This document shows positions 56,607 to 64,000 of a DNA stretch of 64,000 nucleotides, one piece after another. A program made the translations under genes and the position numbers. The notes under the pieces were generated by a model. It made no database searches. It was not told the DNA's origin and worked only from the letters and a program-made list of their open reading frames with translations. Origin of the DNA: Epiperipatus broadwayi. Lineage: Eukaryota; Onychophora; Udeonychophora; Euonychophora; Peripatidae. The stretch's first letter is position 1; each line of letters starts with the position of its first letter. The stretch lies in NCBI GenBank assembly GCA_028023455.1, contig JAQFVV010012395.1:8730498-8794497 (forward strand), given 5' to 3'.

Positions 56607-57114
56607 TTAACTCAAGAAGTGCATTAGCAAACTATTTTGCTAATGTTGGTGCCCATAAATAAAATCTGTTTCAGATATAATAGTACTGGCTTAAATCCAG
56701 TTGAAAATAATTTTAATATTAAGGTTTTTTGTAAAAACCTGGCATTCAGGATAATCAGGAAATGTAGTTGTGGTTTTTGAATGCTTCTTTATTTAGTTCT
56801 TTGTTTGTGCCCATGATTTGATTGTCCTAAACAAAGAAATAGAGTATATACTCTATTTCTTTGTTTAGGACAATACTCTATTTCTTTGTTTAGGACAATC
56901 AAATCATGGGCACAAACAAAGAACTAAATAAAGAAGCATTCAAAAAACACAACTACATTTCCTGATTATCCTGAATGCCAGGTTTTCACAAAAAACCTTA
57001 ATATTAAAATTATTTTCAACTGGATTTAAGCCAGTACTATTATATCTGAAACAGATTTTATTTATGGGCACCAACATTAGCAAAATAGTTTGCTAATGCA
57101 CTTCTTGAGTTAAA
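56606..57114. mobile_element. ~510 bp near-perfect palindrome (fold-back element)
   Basis: Left arm 56606-56847 and right arm to 57114 are almost exact reverse complements over ~240 bp. The termini read TTAACTCAAGAAGTGC and GCACTTCTTGAGTTAA. At the centre a ~26 bp block (ACTCTATTTCTTTGTTTAGG...) occurs twice on the right side (about 56850-56875 and 56876-56900), so the right arm is slightly longer. Only a few mismatches were seen across the arms. No reading frame. It inserts beside a (CA)n; a possible short TTA/TTAA target cannot be distinguished from the termini. Confidence 0.85.
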
Positions 57115-58027
57115 TCAAATCAAATAATGATTAAATATTATTTTTATTTCTTTTCTGATTAATATAATCAAGCAATATAGTGTTACTTGCATACAGACAG
57201 GTATCAATGTACTAGCATGCATAGAACTTAATAAAGAATTGCTGAGATTATAACCACTTCATTTTATGTCCCTCTTTATATCATTTCATTAATTAATTTA
57301 GATAAACATGGAAGAAACACATTGAAATATCTATTAAAAAATATAAAATAATATACAATATGAAATAGTTCATCAATAAGTATCCAGTTCATGTAGTTTA
57401 CTTTCTAGGATGTTAAAAGAAGAAGACCTTTATACTTAAAAATTACTTAGCAGTTAATATTAACATAATATTTTGTTGCATATTTTATTCTATTTTATTG
57501 TCATGCTTTTACATTATTTTATGGTAATGTTTCCTTCTTCCATTTAGGTAATTTTTCCAGGAGAAACTATGTCAATTTTATATATGTGGAATTTCAATTT
57601 TTGATATTTCTTAGTTCAGCAACAAATGAATAGACTGCATTATTATCAGGTAAGAGCTTAATTTCTGCAATATGTCATCCGATTAGTAAATGATAGATGT
57701 ATTTGAGGTTTTTTTAAAGTCTTCTATGTATGCTATATTTTACAGTTATATATAAAGGTTTCTATATTCTTAATGTCAGCACTTATTGTGCTTTAAGACT
57801 AGTCCTTAGCTATAGCTTAGGTAGATTTCCAGCTAGCTGGCCCTCCAGGCTTTCTAAGATACTCACACCAGTTACTATTCTGCCTCAAATTTTAATTAAT
57901 AATTTAAAGAATAATTTTTTCCCCACTGACATTGCTATATATTTGCTGTTACCATTCCATATATTGCTGTTTATCAAATCTTTTAAAACTATATATCTTT
58001 CTATGCATGGGGTCTATTATTTCATTA
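57115..58027. other. AT-rich intergenic DNA, no gene called
   Basis: 57549-57650 lies between a polypyrimidine-AG and a CAG/GTAAGAG donor-like site, but all three frames contain stops; at best a UTR exon. The 103-codon frame at 57730-58041 has no recognised family. Confidence 0.4.
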
Positions 58028-58205
58028 AAAGTGCATTTTAAGCCAATAAACATCACATGAACACCATCTCTTATGCTTGTATATAACTGTTGTTAAAACA
58101 GGCAAAACTCACTATACATATGCCACACACAGCAAGCTAGAGTAATCAATGGATGCCAGAAGGCTTGTGCATAAAATCCCCATCTAGTGCCTACTCATCC
58201 AATAA
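58028..58205. repeat. Family A truncated copy
   Basis: Starts with the family terminus (AATAAACATCACATGAACACC), passes ACAGGCAAAACTCAC and AATCAATGGATGCC, and breaks off after CTACTCATCCAATA, just before the hammerhead region. Confidence 0.75.
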
Positions 58206-58353
58206 TTTGCATTTTGTTTTTCTTCCTTTTCTTTCATAAAACTGCATAATCAAACACAAAATAATAGTTATTTTTTCTTTTTTATATAGCATGCATTTTA
58301 GACTCTTAAAACAATACTTTGAATGGCATAATGTGTACCTTACATGGAAAGTT

Positions 58354-58355
<2 letters not shown>

Positions 58356-58431
<76 letters not shown>
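58356..58431. repeat. Long (TA)n microsatellite
   Basis: About 76 bp of pure TA. Confidence 0.97.
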
Positions 58432-58436
<5 letters not shown>

Positions 58437-60145
58437 TTAATTTTAAACTTTTGCTTTTAACAATACATTTTAGTCATTTATTTATAATTACCTATTTTAA
58501 TTTTTGCTTACAATAAGACATTTTTCAATCATTTTCTTATGATAAGACATTTTAGTCCTTTGTCTATAATTAAACCAATTATAATCTTTGGTTTATACAT
58601 TTTAAATCTCTGGAAAGAAGATTAAAAATAAAAATCCATTACCAAGGTTAAACATATTTTTCCCTCTTAATGCATTTTTTTTTTAAAAAAAAACATTCTT
58701 TTTATTTCACTCCCTACATGCCAGCACACTTTCTACCTATGAATTGTACAAAGCTCTGTGATCAGATAGAGAAAAAAATCGTATATATGATTTTTAATCA
58801 TTTATTGACCACTTCTGTTTTAACATAATTTATTCTTGTTATTTTAATTTCTTATTCTCATGCTCCATCATATTTTATAGTCTTACAAGTTGGGTACTAT
58901 TTTATTTTAGCCATATGTATTTTATTATATTTTATTTTTTTCTATGATTTGATTATAAGACTCAAAGGGCAAATCAATATTCATACCTACTAAGACCATT
59001 CTATATCAATTACCAAGGTTTTTTTGACAGCTAATTGATAGTTCTGGGGAAAATAATAAAAAATGGTCTCTTTGTTGATTACCCCAAGCTCTCCATTAAA
59101 CATCCAGATTGTTTTTTTTTTTTTGCAATCTGCTTTTAGTGATGGTGAATGCTGATAATTTTCATTGCTCAGTATATTATAGCCATTTCCAGTCATATGA
59201 ATCACCATATTCTTTCTAGGCAATCTGTTAACCCTATCCACTTTTTCTTCCTATAACATGGTCTATGTCATCTGCTTTTTCCCACCCTTATAGCATTTAT
59301 TTGCTTGTTGCATTTTTGGTCAGATAATTTATTGGTATGTTTGAACCCAGCCTCATCATTAACTGTTTGACTATTATCAAAAACACTGAATTAAGCTACC
59401 ATTTGGGCAATGGTCTTACACATCATGTCTATCAATAGGTATGTCTCAAAAACTATGCCTCATGATTTGGAATTATTTGATTTTGGACAGAGGACAAGCT
59501 GTTGAATTTAGTCATTTGCCTCCTGAAAAATGGCATGTAGAATAGGGCTCATCCAGATGACATATCTCCTGCTATACATGACATTTAATACTAGCTTGGT
59601 GATTTTTGCTCCAATAGCTTTTCAATATTTTTTGTTTATATTGATGAAAGCTATCAGATTTTTTAAACAATGATTTCCACCACACCTGCAATGCCCTTTG
59701 AAAGCAACTAACATCTGTAGCAAGCTTAACCTACTCTATCATTGGATTTATACTAATACTTCATCTTTCCAAAATACCCAGACATTCTATGGGTGTCCCT
59801 CATGTGACCAAAAAAAATTTCTTATTACATAAATTAAAAAACTAATATAGCTTTACAGGTTCAAGATTTAGCAAAAAGCAATATCTATTCTTACTAATTA
59901 ATTTTCTAATATTTAATTGAGTTACAAAAATATTTCCATTTTAACTTATCAATTTATTATAGTTAATATTTTGGATTCAGACATTTATCATTATTGACTA
60001 TTGTAATAAAATCATTTACTGTCTTCTGAATTATTTATTTTTGTTGTTTTTAAGATACTTTATACTACACTATTAAAAATTGAAGGACTCAGGAGTATTT
60101 GAACCAACCCTCATATATAGATATATCAAATTTCTATTATATGTT
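58432..60145. other. Intergenic DNA with an unidentified degenerate coding-like stretch
   Basis: 58985-59820 is less AT-rich and on minus gives short frames such as RLPRKNMVIHMTGNGYNILS and VNDEAGFKHTNKLSDQK separated by stops. It may be an old transposon ORF, but I recognise no motif. Confidence 0.35.
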
Positions 60146-60440
60146 GCCTTTGAAAGAATAGCTCAGTTGGTAGAGCGTTTGCCTTAAATTCAATATTTAA
60201 GAATCTAAAGGTGCGATTTCAATTTCTAAGTGAATATTGTCACTGTGCATATAGGCCAACAACACCTGAAGAAGAGTGGAGAATAATACTACTCGAAACA
60301 CTGTGTAATTACTAACCTGTATTGTCTATTTGTGTGTTATTACTAACAAGTTGTTTGTATTTGGAAAGTTTAAATAAAGTTTAAAATTTTCTATATATTT
60401 AACATTCACTCATAAATGATGGAAATAGTTGAAAAAAAAT
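60146..60440 (+). repeat. tRNA-derived SINE (family S1), best copy
   Basis: The head has box A TAGCTCAGTTGGTAGAGCG (60160-60178) and a degenerate box B GGTGCGATTTCAATT (about 60211-60225), with a tRNA-like arm between. The body holds CACCTGAAGAAGAGTGG and a partly complementary ACTACTCGAAACACTG. The tail is TTACTAACCTGTATTG, then AACAAGTTGTTTGTATTTGG and TTTAAATAAAG. Transcription would be by RNA polymerase III from the internal promoter (known for tRNA SINEs). The palindrome resembles PLE/LINE 3' ends, suggesting tail sharing with a partner retroelement (inference). Confidence 0.8.
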
Positions 60441-63014
60441 ATATCCAAATATTCCAAGACTTAAAAGTATAGATATATTAATAAAAAAATTATGTAAACA
60501 TATAGATAATATAAATATAATAAATATTCTTGAAGAGGGTTTAAAATTAATACACAATAGGTTAAATTTTAAATATAATAATTAATTTTGGTATATACAT
60601 GAGGGATGGGTTATGGGTTGTGCAATTAGTGGGTTAATTTCATCAATATTTTGAGTAGTATAATTCTGCATTCTTTTTTAGGTGTTACTTTCCTAACCAA
60701 AAGTAATTAGCATTGAAATTGAACTGGTAATTTTTAGATTAATGAATACTAATTTTTTTCTTTAATAAAATTACAACTAAAATGTTATCATCATGTTCAG
60801 AAAATTATTGTATAAAGTAAGTTATATTTTCCTACATGTGCTCCATATCCTTATATTAAGTAAACATGAAAAAAAATTGAGAATCATAGAAAAACTATTT
60901 TTGTACTTTGCCCCTGTACACATAGAATATGAACTATTAAAATAAAGAAGTACCAATTTTTAAAAGTTGAGTTATATAAAAAAACCAAAAACTTTTCAAA
61001 TTCCAACTAAACTTAGGTAATTCAAAAAATGATACCTTTGCAAACTTGGAAGATATAATATAAGCATTGAATCAAAATAATAAACATTAAATGTGAGTAA
61101 ATCAGATTTTAGCAAATAATGTTTAGATTGTAGCATTTTTTAGGTAGAAAGTATTGATTTTCATTGCACTCATGCTGCTACTTAAGCTATAACTTAAAAT
61201 TGTTAAACATCTAATGTCACTAAAATATGCAGTTCTTGACTATGGCTAGACTTTTATAACTTTAAACCCAGTGGGTTTAACTCAAAGTTTAAAAATGCTT
61301 ATATCTTTGAGGACATCTTGATTAAAAAAACAAAGTAAAAAGTAGACAGTGAATGGATATAGTAAAAATGAGATTTTTTTACCTAACTAGAATCAAAACA
61401 CCTTTCAATCAATAATGCATGAATGTTTTCACTGTCCTCTGGTGTTAATTGCCTTTACAGAAGGCTTACATGTTGTTTCTGGGCACAGAAAATATATATA
61501 TATATATTGAAACAGTAAGATTCGTATTCGAATCTTAAGTTTCACCTTTTTCTGTCATCTCTCACTGACCGGTCTATCCCGCCCAAATTTAAACTTTTTG
61601 ATATCGAATTGTGTGTGTAACAATATTAAAAATGTATAAATATATGTAGAATTCAGCATAAACACGCACACATTTCGATCTCAAATTAAACGCAATAAAT
61701 AGGGATAAAATAATATAATTTAGATTTCTTTTAGTTATATAATTTTGTATAATTTTAATCATTTATTTTGCATTATAAAGTTCGTATTTATTGCTTTGTT
61801 TAAATTTCATTTAATAATAATTCTAAAAATATCTGATGTAATATTTAATTAAAAGTTAAAATAATCTTATGTTCCCTTTTTGTTTTTGAAATTGAAAAGC
61901 ATCGGTCAGTGATAGATAATAGATTAATTAAAGAAAAATTCCCCAAAATATAATTAGTAAATGTAAAATGTAAACAATAGAACGGCAGCTTTCTTTAATT
62001 AAAAACCAACAAAATGCGTTGATTATCCTGAGGGCAGATTAAATAGAACCTAAAAATACCTTAACAAAAACGTGAGAGATCAAGATAAAAAAAAAGACCA
62101 TCTTAGACTTTCTGGAGACATTCACTTAAACTTTAGCTTTGCTCTCGATCACTGAGAGTCTCCAAAATAATAAAAATAATTTGTTCCTGCCAAGGTATGA
62201 CCGAGTAAAGCACCTAGATTATTCTCCATCGGGAGATGGCCTATCGGATGCTGAACTTTCATTGCCCATCATAAATTCACCATGAAGATCTGCTGCCTGA
62301 AATGAATGAGAAAGCTGCTGCTGCCATGAAATTAAATGAATATCTAAATACAAGAAAGACTTGCCACTCATGAACTATTTGCTACTTAACCAATGGACTC
62401 GGAAAACTTCTTATAAAACAGGTACCTGTCTGTGTTCAAACTCTAGAGTACTCTAATAATATGCTATAGCTCTTCTTCATAATACTTATCTAAATTATAA
62501 AATGTAAAAACTACCATATGTATAGCTAAAACTGAATCATTAACTTAATGTGTAAATTTCTCTACTAATCTAGCTTACCTCATTCTATCTTGGGTGCATA
62601 TTTCTATAATCTACATTTCTATCTATAGTTATTATTTAATTATTGCATGCTCATAATTATTTCAATTTTCAAAGTTTAAATCTATGATCGCTTAAAACAA
62701 TGAATGTGTGTCAAATTTTCATTAATATTTACTTTCTTTAATAACTTAACTTTCATATAAATCGACACGCATTCAATGCTTCATTTATTGTAATGCAGGG
62801 GTCTACAACTTCGCAAATGGCTGACGTATTAGTTATAATAATTCCCAATTTATATATATGTTTTGTATTTACTAAATCATCATGAATAATTCCAGAAAAT
62901 TACATTTCTTTGAGAGTCGCCAATGTTCTTTAATAAATGTTGATAATGTAGGACCAAGTTAGAAATCTGTTGAAATCTCATCATAATCGTTTATACAGTA
63001 TACATGTGTTACGT
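60441..63014. other. AT-rich intergenic DNA, no gene recognised
   Basis: Contains (TA)n at 61493-61507 and a TAAGATTCGTATTCGAATCTTA palindrome-like patch at about 61517. A GC-richer patch at 62190-62370 without recognised function includes GCTGCTGCTGCC. CAGGGGTCTACAAC at 62797 resembles a hAT-type terminal repeat but no partner end was found. Confidence 0.4.
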
Positions 63015-63340
63015 TTTAGAGACATGATGATCTATTCTGCCGTAAATATTCCGGATTCTTCAGGGTTGAAATTAACCCCCGTCGTCCTACACAAGCGGAC
63101 ATAATAAATGCTCCTGTAGGATTTGACCTGTCATGCAGCCAGCTGGCAAATTGCGACACGGACCGCTTGTCCCTGGTTATGCTTATGTGACACCTTACTT
63201 CATCGGGTCGAGGCCGAGCCAACCTGACATTCTTATAAACCCATTCGCGGCATTGCAGTTTCAATATACTGCCATTCCATATCGCCTTTCTAAAGCGTAC
63301 CACGTGTTCCTTCACTTAATCTTATTATTCTATATATTAC
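63015..63340. other. GC-richer island with overlapping open frames, unidentified
   Basis: Distinctly richer in G, C and CpG than the rest of the window. A 99-codon frame on minus (63315-63016) and an 86-codon frame on plus (63133-63393) overlap. The minus product, beginning MKEHVVRFRKAIWNGS, is basic and not low-complexity but matches no family I recognise. It could be a conserved exon, a SINE or LTR-like repeat, or a young insertion. Confidence 0.4.
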
Positions 63341-64000
63341 TCCGCCTCTGCATTATCTGCATAATTCACTCTCAAATAAATGTTTGCCCTTAGTTATAAA
63401 TAAATATTTTAATTAAATAAATATATGTCTGCCATTACTCTTATAACCCATACTTTAGACTCTTGCATTGCAAAGGTATAAATCCCTCCAGGCCTGCATT
63501 AGAAATACTTACTCGAGAATTTCGCCTTCAAATAAGTGAATTCTGTTTGTAAACATTTCAGTATCGGAAATACCGCTACTGAAATTCTCAATATAAAATA
63601 ATGTCTAAATAAATAAATGTATTCTTTAAAATATAGTCATGTCGCAAATCCCGCTACTGAAGCTTTAAGACCACAAAATATTATTATTAATGATTGTTTT
63701 ATTAAAATGTATTAATAAATAATTTTAAACTATATGTCTGCAATTACGTTTCATTTATTCTATACCCAGTCTATATAATATTTCCTCGATTATGTAAATA
63801 TGAAGGTTTAATTAATATTAGTTTGGTTATTGGCTAACTCGAGAATAAAATCATGAGTCTCTTGCATATCCCTGACCACCATGCCTAAGGAAATACTTAC
63901 TAATGTCGCATCAGATGCGTTGTTTCGTGTATTGTATTGTGGAACCGATAAACTATGTTCGAACTCAGTACCACAGGTGGCTTTGCTACTTGATGGTGCT
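63341..64000. other. Intergenic DNA with short degenerate direct repeats
   Basis: TACCGCTACTGAA/TCCCGCTACTGAA occurs at about 63571 and 63649, and ATATGTCTGCCATTAC/ATATGTCTGCAATTAC at about 63423 and 63733. A decayed tandem structure is likely. Nothing coding. Confidence 0.45.

Noticed and set aside
57549-57650. Host exon between splice-like sites
   Set aside because: All three frames contain stops and no flanking exon is recognisable; splice consensus alone is expected by chance here.
60155-60230. Functional tRNA gene
   Set aside because: Box A is good but the acceptor stem does not pair and box B lacks GTTCGAATC; it is a SINE head.
62797-62960. hAT transposon starting CAGGGGTCTACAAC
   Set aside because: Only one hAT-like end was seen; no inverted partner or 8 bp TSD could be found.

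Overview
This is a strongly AT-rich, eukaryotic, gene-poor window made mostly of old mobile elements and simple repeats. I found no convincing host protein-coding gene, rRNA or functional tRNA gene. Long (TA)n, (CA)n/(TG)n and (TCTA)n tracts, 5'-truncated LINE relics, Penelope-like elements (PLEs), a Merlin transposase relic and tRNA-derived SINEs point to an invertebrate animal. A mollusc such as a cephalopod would fit, but the sequence alone does not prove it. Nearly all coding regions are broken, so most 'genes' here are pseudogenes of transposons.

Layout: 0-3.9 kb AT-rich, empty. 3.9-5.25 kb RTE-like LINE (minus). 8.7-9.0 kb fold-back with two opposed hammerhead-ribozyme (HHR) motifs. 9.9-10.9 kb PLE relic (RT box YIDD plus GIY-YIG nuclease), then a tRNA-derived SINE. 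11.8-13.9 kb dense cluster of two repeat families, called A and B here, both carrying HHR motifs; family A is in head-to-tail tandem with a period of about 451 bp. 14.4-17.5 kb three fold-back elements. 20-24 kb more A and B copies and LINE relics. 26.5 kb another HHR-like fold-back. 28.5 kb PLE GIY-YIG fragment. 29.4 kb retroposed tRNA-like sequence. 30-34 kb LINE relics with small insertions. 35.5-37.85 kb the best RTE copy, interrupted by a PLE 3' fragment. 40.9 kb large TCTA microsatellite. 42.3 and 45.1 kb family B copies with well-preserved HHRs. 46.3-47.2 kb another LINE C-terminus. 48-49.3 kb nested family A/SINE. 50.9-51.8 kb TIR transposon. 51.8-52.7 kb Merlin relic. 53-57 kb tandem and inverted repeats, including a ~510 bp near-perfect palindrome. 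60.1 kb SINE. 63.0-63.3 kb a small GC-richer island.

The most interesting theme is the density of minimal type-I HHR motifs: CTGATGA, a short stem II, GAAA, a tiny stem III, then a cleavage site flanked by an interrupted stem I. They sit in at least three unrelated repeat families of short units. Several copies are bounded by 13-15 bp target-site duplications (TSDs), and several are in direct or inverted multimers. This matches what is known of HHRs in PLE terminal repeats and of retrozymes, which are small non-autonomous retroelements that circulate as self-cleaved circular RNA. Family B also carries an RNA-polymerase-III box-B-like motif, an unusual combination. PLE relics in the window could represent the kind of enzyme source that mobilised them (inference). 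Family letters A-G are labels used only in this annotation.
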